Source: Streptomyces mirabilis
Lineage (GTDB): Bacteria > Actinomycetota > Actinomycetes > Streptomycetales > Streptomycetaceae
Length of the DNA: 64,000 nucleotides
Direction of reading: 5' to 3'
Assembly: GCF_018310535.1 (NCBI RefSeq)
Contig: NZ_CP074102.1
Location: 2,418,001 to 2,482,000 of the forward strand
In this document: positions 7,812 to 17,012 of the stretch, one piece after another
How the letters are laid out: each line of letters begins with the position of its first letter
Numbering within the stretch: the first letter of the stretch is position 1
The notes under the pieces: model-generated
Databases searched by the model: none
Seen by the model: only the letters and a program-made list of their open reading frames with translations
Told to the model about the DNA's origin: nothing
Translations under genes and position numbers: made by a program

Positions 7812-9857
7812 GTGTTGAGCAGCAGTTCCTCCCACAGACGCACCTCCCACACCACTCAGCGCCGTGTCGCGGCCGTCGCCCTCGTCGGCGTCTCCGCCCT
7901 GCTGGCCGCGGCCGTCCAGTCGGGCGCCGCGAGCGCGGCCCCCCAGAAATCCTCCCTCGGCAAGATCAACCGTGGTTCTCTCGCCGTCCAGCTCACGCCT
8001 TCGCAGCGCGCGGAGCTGATACGCGACGCGGACGCCGCCAAGGCGGCCACCGCCAAGGACCTCGGCCTCGGAGCCAACGAGAAGCTCGTCGCCCGCGACG
8101 TCATCAAGGACGCGGACGGCACGGTCCACACCCGCTACGAGCGGACCTACGCGGGACTCCCGGTCCTCGGCGGCGACCTCGTGGTCGACACCACCAAGGC
8201 CGGGAAGACCGAGCGGGTCATCAAGGCCACGCGGGCCACCCTCAAGGTCGCCTCGCTCACGCCCGCCATCGCCGCCTCGAAGGCGGAGAAGCAGGCCCTC
8301 TCCGTCGCCAAGGCCGACGGTTCGAAGAAGACCGACGCCGACCGGGCGCCCCGCAAGGTGATCTGGGCGGCGGACGGCAGACCGACCCTCGCGTACGAGA
8401 CGGTCGTCGGCGGCTTCCAGGACGACGGCACCCCGAACCAGCTGCACGTCATCACCGACGCGGCCACCGGCAAGAAGCTCTACGAGTACCAGGGCATCGA
8501 GACCGGTATCGGCAACACCCAGTACAGCGGCCAGGTGACGCTGACGACCACGCAGTCGGGCTCCAACTACACGCTCACCGACGGCGCGCGCGGCGGCCAC
8601 AAGACGTACAACCTCAACCGCGGTACGTCCGGCACCGGCACCCTGTTCTCCCAGACCAGCGACACCTGGGGCAACGGCACCACGTCGAACGCGGCGACCG
8701 CGGGCGCCGACGCGCACTACGGCGCCGCCGAGACCTGGGACTTCTACAAGAACACCTTCGGCCGCAGCGGCATCAAGAACAACGGCGTGGGTGCGTACTC
8801 CCGGGTCCACTACGGCAACGCGTACGTCAACGCGTTCTGGGACGACAGCTGCTTCTGCATGACGTACGGCGACGGGGCCGGCAACGCGGACCCGCTGACC
8901 GCGCTGGACGTGGCCGGGCACGAGATGAGCCACGGCGTCACCTCCAACACCGCGGGTCTCAACTACACCGGTGAGTCCGGCGGCCTGAACGAGGCGACCT
9001 CGGACATCTTCGGCACCGGCGTCGAGTTCTACGCCAACAACGCCTCCGACCCCGGTGACTACCTCATCGGCGAGAAGATCGACATCAACGGCGACGGCAC
9101 CCCGCTGCGCTACATGGACAAGCCCAGCAAGGACGGCGGCTCGGCGGACAACTGGTCCTCCAGCGTGGGCGGTCTCGACGTCCACTACTCGTCCGGTGTC
9201 GCCAACCACTTCTTCTACCTGCTGAGCGAGGGCAGCGGCGCCAAGGTCATCAACGGCGTCAGCTACAACTCGCCGACCGCCGACGGCCTTCCGGTCACCG
9301 GCATCGGCCGGGACAAGGCCCTGCAGATCTGGTACCGGGCGCTCACCACCAAGTTCACCTCGACCACCAACTACGCGGCGGCCCGCACCGGCACGCTCGC
9401 GGCGACGGGCGAGCTGTACGGCACGACGAGCGCCGAGTACACGGCGGTGCAGAACGCCTGGGCGGCCGTGAAGGTCGGCTCGCGTCCGGGCGGTGGCGGC
9501 GGCACCGGTACGTCGTTCGAGAACACCGGCGACGTATCGATTCCGGACAACGGGCCGGCCGTGACGTCGTCGATCGCGGTCACCGGCCGTACCGGCAACG
9601 CCCCGTCGAACCTTCTGGTCGACGTGAACATCGTGCACACCTGGCGCGGCGACCTGGTCGTGGATCTGCTGGCCCCGGACGGCACGGTGTACCCCCTGAA
9701 GGCCTTCAGCTCCTCCGACTCGGCGGACAACGTCCAGGAGACCTACACGGTCAACGCGTCCTCCGAAGTCGCCAACGGCACTTGGAAGTTGAGGGTCCAG
9801 GACAAGGCCGCGCAGGACACCGGCTACATCGACAGCTGGAAGCTGACGTTCCCGTAG
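7812..9857 (+). CDS. secreted M4 (thermolysin-family) metallopeptidase with P/Homo B domain
   Basis: A 681-residue secreted zinc endopeptidase. A signal peptide (basic start, hydrophobic core, Ala-Ser-Ala-Ala region near residue 40) is followed by a long FTP/PepSY-type propeptide. The catalytic domain carries the HEMSH motif (zinc ligands His370 and His374, catalytic Glu371) and the third ligand Glu394 in GLNEATSDIFG. A Gly-rich linker (PGGGGG) joins a C-terminal P domain of about 115 residues, as found in proprotein convertases and many secreted bacterial proteases. The GTG start at 7812 is supported by AAGGAG five bases upstream. A near-identical paralog follows, which lacks the P domain. 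Its likely role is extracellular protein degradation during growth or development. Confidence 0.95.
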   Translation: MLSSSSSHRRTSHTTQRRVAAVALVGVSALLAAAVQSGAASAAPQKSSLGKINRGSLAVQLTPSQRAELIRDADAAKAATAKDLGLGANEKLVARDVIKDADGTVHTRYERTYAGLPVLGGDLVVDTTKAGKTERVIKATRATLKVASLTPAIAASKAEKQALSVAKADGSKKTDADRAPRKVIWAADGRPTLAYETVVGGFQDDGTPNQLHVITDAATGKKLYEYQGIETGIGNTQYSGQVTLTTTQSGSNYTLTDGARGGHKTYNLNRGTSGTGTLFSQTSDTWGNGTTSNAATAGADAHYGAAETWDFYKNTFGRSGIKNNGVGAYSRVHYGNAYVNAFWDDSCFCMTYGDGAGNADPLTALDVAGHEMSHGVTSNTAGLNYTGESGGLNEATSDIFGTGVEFYANNASDPGDYLIGEKIDINGDGTPLRYMDKPSKDGGSADNWSSSVGGLDVHYSSGVANHFFYLLSEGSGAKVINGVSYNSPTADGLPVTGIGRDKALQIWYRALTTKFTSTTNYAAARTGTLAATGELYGTTSAEYTAVQNAWAAVKVGSRPGGGGGTGTSFENTGDVSIPDNGPAVTSSIAVTGRTGNAPSNLLVDVNIVHTWRGDLVVDLLAPDGTVYPLKAFSSSDSADNVQETYTVNASSEVANGTWKLRVQDKAAQDTGYIDSWKLTFP

Positions 9858-9881
9858 ACCGCACCTGAACACACGGCATCG

Positions 9882-9926
9882 AGAGGGCGCCGCCCCGGGG
9901 TTCGACTCCCCGGGGCGGCGCCCTCT
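9882..9926 (+). terminator. strong hairpin terminator after first M4 peptidase
   Basis: A perfect 19-bp stem (arms 9882-9900 and 9908-9926) with a 7-base loop, followed by a short TTTG. It lies 24 bases after the peptidase stop. GC-rich stems without long U-tracts are usual terminators in Streptomyces. Confidence 0.9.
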
Positions 9927-10002
9927 TTGCCGCGCCATGACCCTGCTTTTGTTGCCGCTTGACCAAGATCGAGATCCGCGCAACGAACAGCGATCTTCAT
10001 CC

Positions 10003-10043
10003 AACGGACGCTTTCCGGCCAAGATTTCATCGCCCTCCTGACA
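10003..10043 (+). promoter_or_regulatory. upstream element shared by the two M4 peptidase genes, copy 2
   Basis: This is the second copy of the 41-base element described at 7574-7614, with 31 identical positions. It lies about 110 bases upstream of the second peptidase start, closer than the first copy is to its gene. Conservation outside the coding region suggests function or recent duplication. Confidence 0.5.
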
Positions 10044-10155
10044 TGTACGCGTCCCGGATGTCACTCTTCCACCGCACGGCTCACCCGCACCGCAACTTCG
10101 CACCTTCCGTACGGCCACCCCACGCCGTCCGGTCGCCCCCACAAGAGGAGATTGC

Positions 10156-11814
10156 GTGACCCCCCTCTACGCGCGTCACAAGCGCACCACTCTGGCCATC
10201 GCTACCGCTGTCGCTGCCGGAGCCCTGCTCACCACCGGTCTGACCACCGGTGCCTCCGCCCAGACCGAGTCGGCCGCCGCCAAGGCGAAGCTCCCCGGCG
10301 CCACGGTCCAGCTCTCCGCCACCGCGCGCACGAGCCTGATCCAGAAGGCCGACGCGGCCGCGCCCGAGACCGCCCAGCAGATAGGCCTCGGCGCCAAGGA
10401 GAAGCTCGTCGTCAGAGACGTCCTCAAGGACGCGGACGGCACGGTGCACACCCGCTACGAGCGCACGTACAACGGCCTTCCCGTCCTGGGCGGCGACCTG
10501 GTCGTCCACGAGTCCAAGGCCGGCAAGACCGAGGGCGTCACCAAGGCCGTGAAGACGGCCATCAAGGTCGCCTCGCTGAAGCCGCAGGTCACCAGCGCGA
10601 AGGCCGAGAAGCAGGCCCTCACCGCCGCGAAGGCCGCCGGCTCGGAGAAGACCACGGCCGACCGCGCCCCCCGCAAGGTGATCTGGGCCGCCACCGGCAA
10701 GCCCACCCTCGCCTACGAGACGGTCATCGGCGGTCTCCAGGACGACGGCACCCCGAACGAGCTGCACGTCATCACCGACGCGGCCACCGGCAAGAAGCTC
10801 TACGAGTACCAGGGCATCGAGACCGGCACCGGCAAGACCCTCTACTCGGGCACGGTCAGCCTCAACACGACCCTGTCGGGCTCGACGTACCAGCTGACCG
10901 ACGGCACCCGCGGCGGCCACAAGACGTACAACAAGTCGCACACCACCACCTCCTCCGCGGGCACCCTGTTCACCGACGCGGACGACACCTGGGGCACCGG
11001 CGCGGCCTCCAGCTCCACCACCGACCAGACCGCGGCCGCCGACGCCGCGTACGGCGCGCAGGAGACGTGGGACTTCTACAAGAACACCTTCGGCCGCAGC
11101 GGCATCAAGAACAACGGCGTCGGCGCGTACTCCCGCGTCCACTACGGCAACGCGTACGTCAACGCGTTCTGGGACGACAGCTGCTTCTGCATGACGTACG
11201 GCGACGGCTCCGGGAACACCCACCCGCTGACCTCGCTGGACGTGGCCGGCCACGAGATGAGCCACGGCGTCACCGCCAACACGGCCGGTCTCAACTACTC
11301 GGGCGAGTCCGGCGGTCTGAACGAGGCGACCTCCGACATCTTCGGCACGGGCGTCGAGTTCTACGCGGGGAACTCCTCCGACGTGGGTGACTACCTCATC
11401 GGCGAGAAGATCAACATCAACGGCGACGGCACCCCGCTGCGCTACATGGACAAGCCCAGCAAGGACGGCGGCTCCGCCGACTACTGGTCCTCCAGCGTCG
11501 GCAACCTGGACGTGCACTACTCGTCCGGTGTCGCCAACCACTTCTTCTACCTGCTGAGCGAGGGCAGCGGCGCCAAGACCATCAACGGCGTCAGCTACAA
11601 CTCGCCCACGTACAACGGCACGGCCGTCACCGGCATCGGCCGGGACAAGGCCCTGCAGATCTGGTACAAGGCGCTGACGACGTACTTCACGTCGACGACG
11701 AACTACAAGTCGGCCCGCACGGGGACGCTCTCCGCGGCGTCCGCCCTGTATGGCTCGACCAGCGCCGAGTACAAGGCGGTGGCCGCGGCCTGGACCGCGG
11801 TCAACGTGAGCTAG
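10156..11814 (+). CDS. secreted M4 (thermolysin-family) metallopeptidase, paralog without P domain
   Basis: A 552-residue protein closely related to the preceding one: signal peptide (hydrophobic core up to about residue 34), propeptide, then the catalytic domain with HEMSH (His366, Glu367, His370) and Glu390 as third zinc ligand. Stretches of more than 30 consecutive residues in the catalytic domain are identical between the two proteins, pointing to duplication or gene conversion. It ends right after the catalytic domain (AWTAVNVS), so it lacks the linker and P domain. The GTG start is supported by AGAGGAG six bases upstream. A hairpin follows the stop. Confidence 0.95.
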   Translation: MTPLYARHKRTTLAIATAVAAGALLTTGLTTGASAQTESAAAKAKLPGATVQLSATARTSLIQKADAAAPETAQQIGLGAKEKLVVRDVLKDADGTVHTRYERTYNGLPVLGGDLVVHESKAGKTEGVTKAVKTAIKVASLKPQVTSAKAEKQALTAAKAAGSEKTTADRAPRKVIWAATGKPTLAYETVIGGLQDDGTPNELHVITDAATGKKLYEYQGIETGTGKTLYSGTVSLNTTLSGSTYQLTDGTRGGHKTYNKSHTTTSSAGTLFTDADDTWGTGAASSSTTDQTAAADAAYGAQETWDFYKNTFGRSGIKNNGVGAYSRVHYGNAYVNAFWDDSCFCMTYGDGSGNTHPLTSLDVAGHEMSHGVTANTAGLNYSGESGGLNEATSDIFGTGVEFYAGNSSDVGDYLIGEKININGDGTPLRYMDKPSKDGGSADYWSSSVGNLDVHYSSGVANHFFYLLSEGSGAKTINGVSYNSPTYNGTAVTGIGRDKALQIWYKALTTYFTSTTNYKSARTGTLSAASALYGSTSAEYKAVAAAWTAVNVS

Positions 11815-11850
11815 TGCCCACGGGGTCCTCGAGACTCCCTTAGGCACCTT

Positions 11851-11889
11851 GGGCGGTACCCGGAGAGAAGGCACCTCCGGGTACCGCCC
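11851..11889 (+). terminator. hairpin terminator after second M4 peptidase
   Basis: A perfect 15-bp stem (11851-11865 with 11875-11889) and a 9-base loop, 36 bases after the peptidase stop. It ends one base before the -10 of the next gene, so it separates the two transcription units very tightly. Confidence 0.85.
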
Positions 11890-11895
11890 TACGCT
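11890..11895 (+). promoter_or_regulatory. -10 element TACGCT, leaderless start
   Basis: TACGCT ends 7 bases before the ATG at 11903, and no Shine-Dalgarno sequence is present. The identical hexamer at the same distance precedes the DUF3817 gene at 58772, which supports the reading. Confidence 0.5.
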
Positions 11896-11902
11896 GTTCC
11901 CC

Positions 11903-12418
11903 ATGGTCTCCCCGGACAACCCCTTCACATACGAGGACGTGGGCGCGACGCGCGACGGCCGCTGCCCGCCGGGGTTCCACCCCCTGCACCTGCGCACCCG
12001 CGTCGGCGAGGGCGAGGCCGCCTTCCGCGCCGCGTGCCAAGCGGTGATGACCTGGGAGATGCACCGCCTGATGGGCGTGGGCATCACCGCCACCGCCGAG
12101 AAGGCGGCCCCCGGAGTCGACGTCACCGTCGGACTCGGCCCCCTCAAGGCTCCCTGTCGTGTGGTCTGGACGGTCGAGGAGTACCGCCGGGCCGGCTGGG
12201 CCTACGGCACGCTGCCCGGCCACCCCGAGCGCGGCGAGGAGGCCTTCGTGGTCGACCGCACGGGCGACGGCACGGTCTGGCTGACCGTGACCGCCTTCAG
12301 CCGTGCGGCCAAGTGGTACACCCGTGCCGGCGGACCGGCGACCCGGGGGCTCCAGCACGCCTACGCGCGGCGCTGTGGGGCGGTACTGCGCCGGCTGTGC
12401 GCGGGGTTCGAGCCGTAG
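11903..12418 (+). CDS. DUF1990 (UPF0548) family protein
   Basis: A 171-residue protein matching the DUF1990 pattern: an N-terminal NPFTYEDVGATR segment, a central GLGPLKAPCRVVWTVEE, and a C-terminal VWLTVTAFSRAAKWYTRAGGPATR. No biochemical function is established for the family, and the fold resembles lipid- or ligand-binding barrels. It is probably cytoplasmic, with no signal peptide. The frame is open 54 bases further upstream, but that part is the terminator hairpin. ATG 11903 with the TACGCT -10 element gives a leaderless start. The gene converges with glgP. Confidence 0.8.
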   Translation: MVSPDNPFTYEDVGATRDGRCPPGFHPLHLRTRVGEGEAAFRAACQAVMTWEMHRLMGVGITATAEKAAPGVDVTVGLGPLKAPCRVVWTVEEYRRAGWAYGTLPGHPERGEEAFVVDRTGDGTVWLTVTAFSRAAKWYTRAGGPATRGLQHAYARRCGAVLRRLCAGFEP

Positions 12419-12449
12419 GTCGGCTGCCTGCCGCCCGCTTTCGGCTCGC

Positions 12450-15080
12450 TCAGCGCATCAAGACCCCGGCCTCCTCCCCCACCTCCTCCGAAGGCATCGT
12501 CACCAGGCCCAGCTCGGCGCCGGACGCGAGCAGCCGGTGCGTGGGGAGAATACGGACCGTGTAGCCGAACGGGCCGGTGCGGTCGAGGGAGAGGGGGCCC
12601 TCGTACACCCAGCGCCCTTCCAGGTCCGGACCGCCCGCCGGTTTCAGCGGGACGCAGCTCGCGTCCGCGATGCGGTCCTGCGAGTCGACGCGGCCCGAGA
12701 CCGCCTGAACCTCGACGTCGTCCGGGGCGAGGTCGGCCAGCGCCACCCGCACGCGCAGGGAGAGGGCGGTGCCCAGTTCGGCGGTCGTGGTGGCGGCGGA
12801 GGCCTCCAGATGGTCCACCGTGACCCGGGGCCAGGCCGCCCGGACGCGGGACTTCCAGGCAGCCAGTTCGCGGGCCGCCTCCGGGGCCAGGGCGCGGTGG
12901 GCGCGGGCCGCGGGGGCGTACAGGCGCTCCACGTACTCGCGCACCATCCGGCCCGCCAGGACCTTCGGGCCGAGATGGGTCAGAGTCTGGCGCACCATCT
13001 CGATCCACCGGTCGGGCAGACCGTACTGACCCCGCTCGTAGAAGCGGGGCGCCACGCGCTGTTCCAGCAGCTCGTAGAGGGCCGCCGCCTCCAGCTCGTC
13101 GCGGCGGTCGTCGTCCGTCGCCGTACCGTCCGCCGTCGGAATCGCCCAGCCGAAGTCCGGCTGGAACCACTCGTCCCACCAGCCGTCCAGGACGGAGAGG
13201 TTCAGACAGCCGTTGAGCGCCGCCTTCATCCCGGACGTGCCGCAGGCCTCCAGCGGGCGGAGCGGGTTGTTCAGCCAGATGTCGCAGCCCGGGTACAGCT
13301 TCTGCGCCATCGCCATCCCGTAGTCCGGGAGGAAGACGATCCGGTGGCGTACGCGCGGGTCGTCCGCGAACCGGACAAGTTCCTGGACGAGTCGCTTGCC
13401 GCCGTCGTCGGCGGGGTGCGCCTTGCCCGCGACCACGATCTGGATCGGGCGCTCGGCGTGCAGGAGGAGGTCCATCAGACGGTCGCGGTCGCGCAGCATC
13501 AGGGTCAGGCGCTTGTAGGAAGGGACGCGGCGCGCGAAGCCGATCGTGAGCACGTCCGGGTCCAGCACTCCGTCGATCCAGCCGAGTTCGGCCGTTCCGG
13601 CGCCGCGCTGGCGCCAGGAGGCGTGCAGGCGTTCCCGTACCTCGATCACCAGCTGCTCGCGCAGTACCCGGCGCAGGTCCCAGATCTCCTGGTCGGCGAT
13701 GTCCGCCACCGCGTCCCAGCGGTCCGAGCCGCCGACCGTCATCGCGTCCTCGGTGCGCTGGGCGCCGATCTGGCGGGCGCCGAGCCGGAAGACCTCCGGT
13801 GCCACCCAGGTGGGTGCGTGCACGCCGTTGGTGACCGAGGTGATCGGGACCTCGTCCGGGTCGAAACCCGGCCACAGCCCGGAGAACATCTCGCGGCTGA
13901 CGTGACCGTGGAGCAGCGACACCCCATTGGCCCGCTGGCCGAGCCTGAGCCCCATCACGGCCATGTTGAAGAGGTTCGGCTCACCGCCCGGGTAGGTCTC
14001 CATGCCGAGGCCGAGGATCCGCTCGACGTCGATACGGGGGAGTTCGGCGTCCGGGCCGAAGTGGTGGGCGACCAGTTCACGGTCGAAGCGGTCGATGCCT
14101 GCGGGGACGGGGGTGTGGGTGGTGAAGACGGTACCGGCGCGGACGGATTCGAGGGCGGCCTCGAAGTCCAGCCCGTCGTGCCCTTCGCCGAGCTCGGCGA
14201 TGCGTTCCAGTCCGAGGAAGCCCGCGTGGCCCTCGTTGGTGTGGAACACCTCGGGCTGGGCATGGCCGGTCAGTCGGCAGTACGTCCTTACGGCGCGCAC
14301 CCCGCCGATGCCGAGCAGCATCTCCTGCAGCAGCCGGTGCTCGCTGCCGCCGCCGTACAGCCGGTCCGTCACGCCGCGTTCGCCGAGGTCGTTCTCCTCG
14401 ACGTCGGAGTCGAGCATGAGGAGGGGAACGCGGCCGACCTGCGCCAGCCAGATGCGGGCGCGCAGGGCGCGGCTGCCGGGGAGAGCGAGGGTGACCTGGG
14501 CCGGGGTGCCGTCGGATTCACGCAGGGGTACGAGCGGGAGTTCGTTGGGGTCGAGGACGGGATAGTGCTCCTGCTGCCAGCCGTCTCGGGAGAGGGACTG
14601 GCGGAAGTAGCCGTGCCGGTAGAGGAGTCCTACGCCGATGAGGGGTACGCCGAGGTCGCTGGCGGCCTTGAGGTGGTCGCCGGCGAGGATGCCAAGGCCG
14701 CCGGAGTACTGGGGCAGGGCCGCGGTGATGCCGAACTCGGGTGAGAAGTAGGCGATGGCGGCGGGGAGGTCGGGAATCTGGGTCTGGGTCTGATACCAGC
14801 GTTCGCCGGTCACGTAGTCGCGCAGGTCGTCGGCGACGGCGGCGAGGCGGCGCAGGAAGCGGCGGTCCTCGGCGAGTTCCGCGAGGCGGCGGGGAGGGAC
14901 GCTGCCGAGCAGGCGTACGGGGTCGCCGTCGGAGGCGGTCCAGCGTTCGGGGTCGACGGACTGGAAGAGGTCGCGGGTCTCGGCGTGCCAGGACCAGCGC
15001 AGGTTGCGGGCGAGGTCACTGAGCGGGTGAAGGGCGTCGGGCAGTACGGGGCGAACGGTGAATCTGCGGATTGCCTTCAC
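12450..15080 (-). CDS. glgP: alpha-glucan (glycogen/maltodextrin) phosphorylase
   Basis: An 876-residue GT35 phosphorylase. It releases glucose-1-phosphate from the non-reducing ends of alpha-1,4-glucan using pyridoxal phosphate. The cofactor lysine is Lys619 in the motif EACGTSGMKAALNG. The DUF3417-type N-terminus (LSDLARNLRWSWH) is typical of the actinobacterial form. GTG 15080 is preferred to upstream starts because AAGGTGG lies 6 bases before it and the protein then begins MKAIRRFTVRPVLP. It is transcribed away from the glgE operon and would provide the degradative arm opposite glgE and glgB. A secreted subtilase gene and a repeat-bearing intergenic region lie between them. Confidence 0.95.
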   Translation of the reverse strand: MKAIRRFTVRPVLPDALHPLSDLARNLRWSWHAETRDLFQSVDPERWTASDGDPVRLLGSVPPRRLAELAEDRRFLRRLAAVADDLRDYVTGERWYQTQTQIPDLPAAIAYFSPEFGITAALPQYSGGLGILAGDHLKAASDLGVPLIGVGLLYRHGYFRQSLSRDGWQQEHYPVLDPNELPLVPLRESDGTPAQVTLALPGSRALRARIWLAQVGRVPLLMLDSDVEENDLGERGVTDRLYGGGSEHRLLQEMLLGIGGVRAVRTYCRLTGHAQPEVFHTNEGHAGFLGLERIAELGEGHDGLDFEAALESVRAGTVFTTHTPVPAGIDRFDRELVAHHFGPDAELPRIDVERILGLGMETYPGGEPNLFNMAVMGLRLGQRANGVSLLHGHVSREMFSGLWPGFDPDEVPITSVTNGVHAPTWVAPEVFRLGARQIGAQRTEDAMTVGGSDRWDAVADIADQEIWDLRRVLREQLVIEVRERLHASWRQRGAGTAELGWIDGVLDPDVLTIGFARRVPSYKRLTLMLRDRDRLMDLLLHAERPIQIVVAGKAHPADDGGKRLVQELVRFADDPRVRHRIVFLPDYGMAMAQKLYPGCDIWLNNPLRPLEACGTSGMKAALNGCLNLSVLDGWWDEWFQPDFGWAIPTADGTATDDDRRDELEAAALYELLEQRVAPRFYERGQYGLPDRWIEMVRQTLTHLGPKVLAGRMVREYVERLYAPAARAHRALAPEAARELAAWKSRVRAAWPRVTVDHLEASAATTTAELGTALSLRVRVALADLAPDDVEVQAVSGRVDSQDRIADASCVPLKPAGGPDLEGRWVYEGPLSLDRTGPFGYTVRILPTHRLLASGAELGLVTMPSEEVGEEAGVLMR

Positions 15081-15615
15081 GAGTTCCACCTTCACAAAAG
15101 ACGTATGCGGCGGGAGGTACGTCACTCACGACGGTAGCGGCGAGGGTGTTTCCACAACACGGCGCATCGATGAACTCCGGCGTCGTGGGTGGGTCGGGGT
15201 ACGCCGACCGCGAGTGATGGGGACACCCCACAGGCAGGGCGGGGCACAGCCCTCGCCTCAGGGGCGCGGAGAACTGCGCGACGAGCCCCCACCGGCCGTC
15301 AGTCGAACAAAACGCCCAGTCGGGGAGCGCGGGGCGCAGCCCCCGCCTCAGGGGCGCGGGGAACTGCGCGAACGGCCCCCACCGGCCCGCAGCCGACGAA
15401 CTCACCCCACCGGCCCCACCGGCGGAGCCCTCGGCTGGTAATCGACGCAACCATTCCGCGCAACCCCCGGAGGGTATGGCCGATTCCGCACGCATGGGCG
15501 GCCTTGTGGTGCTTCACACCACACGAGAGGCTGCCAAGTGGCGTACGGGCGACCCCGGTCGCACACCGGTCGGTCCCGGTCGGCGTACGCCGACTTGAGG
15601 AGGGGAACTCACGTC
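15081..15615. other. 535-base intergenic region between glgP and subtilase
   Basis: No gene is visible. It holds two copies of the dispersed GCGGGGAACTGCGCGA repeat (listed separately) and a 7-bp inverted repeat with a 5-base spacer (15505-15523, TGTGGTG/CACCACA). The ribosome-binding site of the subtilase (GAGGAGGGG) is at its right end. The divergent promoters of glgP and the subtilase must lie here, but I could not place them. Confidence 0.5.
15261..15371. repeat. dispersed extragenic repeat, two copies
   Basis: Copies of the unit GGGGCGCGG(G/A)GAACTGCGCGA begin at 15261 and 15351. They are flanked by AGCCCCC/GGCCCCCACCGGC and a small GGGGCGCAGCCCCC hairpin. The same unit occurs near 34122, 56485 and 56575, always outside genes. 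It is a common intergenic repeat type in Streptomyces; the function is unknown. Confidence 0.75.
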
Positions 15616-16818
15616 ATGGCACAGACGAGACAGCGGCGTCTGCGCTGGGCAGGATGCCTCACCGCGGTCACGACGACCGCGGTGCTTTCGGCCATCACCC
15701 TGCCCGCGCACGCCGCCCCGGAGGGGCGGATACTCGGCGCCGGCGAACCCGGTTCCGTCAGCGGTAGTTACATCGTGACGCTCAAGGGGGGTACGAAGGC
15801 TCCGTCGTCGGTGGGTAAGGGCATCGCCGAGAAGTACGGGGCGCGAATCAGCCACACGTACGGCACGGCGCTCAACGGATACGCGGTCCAGGTCAGCGAA
15901 AGGCAGGCTCGGCGGCTCGCGGGGGACTCCCGTGTGGCCTCCGTCGTCCAGGACACCCGAGTGACACTCGACCACTTCGAGAAGAACCCGCCGTCCTGGG
16001 GGCTGGACCGGATCGACCAGCCCGCTCTGCCGCTCGACAAGGGCTACACGTGGCCGGAGTCGGCGGGCGCGGGCGTGACGGCGTACGTCATCGACACGGG
16101 GATCCGGATCACGCACAAGGACTTCGGGGGGCGGGCCAGTTACGGCTGGGACTTCGTGGACAACGACAAGGCGGCGGGGGACGGAAACGGGCACGGGACC
16201 CATGTCGCCGGGACCATCGCGGGAACCACCTATGGTGTGGCGAAGAAGGCCAAGGTCGTGTCCGTGCGGGTGCTCGACAACGCCGGGTCCGGCACCACCG
16301 CGCAGGTCATCGCCGGTATCGACTGGGTGACCCGGCACGCGCACAAGCCGGCGGTCGCCAATCTGAGCCTGGGCGGCCACGCGAACGCCCAGCTGGACGT
16401 CGCCGTACGCAACTCCATCGCCTCGGGAGTGACGTACTCGGTCGCGGCGGGCAACGACGCGCTGCCCGCCGGGCTGTACTCCCCCGCCCGGGTCAAGGAG
16501 GCGCTGACGGTCGGAGCGAGTGACAGGACCGACGCCCGGGCGAGCTTCTCCAACTTCGGCGCGGCGCTCGACCTGTTCGCGCCCGGCGTGGCGATCACGT
16601 CGGCGTCGTACGCGAGCGACACCGGGAAGGCGACCTTCTCCGGTACGTCGATGGCGAGCCCGCATGTCGCGGGCGCGGCGGCGCTCTATCTCGCCGGCCA
16701 CCCGAAGGCGACCCCGGCCCAAGTGGGCAAAGCGTTGGTTCAGCGGGCGGTGTACGGGAAGGTCGGCGGTGCGGGGCTCGGTTCGCCGAACAGGCTTCTG
16801 CAGGTCGGCTCTTCGTAA
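15616..16818 (+). CDS. secreted S8 family serine peptidase (subtilase)
   Basis: A 400-residue subtilisin-like protease. A signal peptide ending near LPAHAAP is followed by an inhibitor I9 propeptide (SYIVTLKGG through the VQDTRVTL region). The catalytic domain has Asp160 in AYVIDTG, His193 in GNGHGTHVAG and Ser345 in GTSMASPHVAG. The proteinase K-like order and length are normal, with no extra C-terminal domain. ATG 15616 is supported by GAGGAGGGG about 10 bases upstream. It is located between glgP and glgE without an obvious functional link to glucan metabolism, and is transcribed in the glgE direction with its own terminator. Confidence 0.95.
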   Translation: MAQTRQRRLRWAGCLTAVTTTAVLSAITLPAHAAPEGRILGAGEPGSVSGSYIVTLKGGTKAPSSVGKGIAEKYGARISHTYGTALNGYAVQVSERQARRLAGDSRVASVVQDTRVTLDHFEKNPPSWGLDRIDQPALPLDKGYTWPESAGAGVTAYVIDTGIRITHKDFGGRASYGWDFVDNDKAAGDGNGHGTHVAGTIAGTTYGVAKKAKVVSVRVLDNAGSGTTAQVIAGIDWVTRHAHKPAVANLSLGGHANAQLDVAVRNSIASGVTYSVAAGNDALPAGLYSPARVKEALTVGASDRTDARASFSNFGAALDLFAPGVAITSASYASDTGKATFSGTSMASPHVAGAAALYLAGHPKATPAQVGKALVQRAVYGKVGGAGLGSPNRLLQVGSS

Positions 16819-16836
16819 AGAACCGCCGGAACAGGT

Positions 16837-16865
16837 ACCGGCCTCGCCCGTCGGACGAGGCCGGT
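16837..16865 (+). terminator. hairpin terminator after subtilase
   Basis: A perfect 10-bp stem (16837-16846 with 16856-16865) and a 9-base loop, followed by CTTGTGTG. It starts 18 bases after the stop and separates the subtilase from glgE. Confidence 0.8.
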
Positions 16866-17012
16866 CTTGTGTGTAGACATACGCGTAAGTAGTTAGCAAC
16901 CTGCCGGATTGCTCACCCGAATAGGGTGGGAAGGCTCCCCCGGTACACCCCGCAGGCCCCACCTCCCCACACCGTCATCCGCCCACCCACGTTGACGCGG
17001 ACAGGAGCGGTC

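Noticed and set aside
12303..14744. Rightward open frame of about 810 codons opposite glgP
   Set aside because: Shadow of glgP, whose PLP-lysine motif is unambiguous.
16895..16913. AGCAA-N9-TTGCT inverted repeat before glgE as a LacI-type operator
   Set aside because: Only five base pairs per arm with a long spacer; too weak to list as a site.
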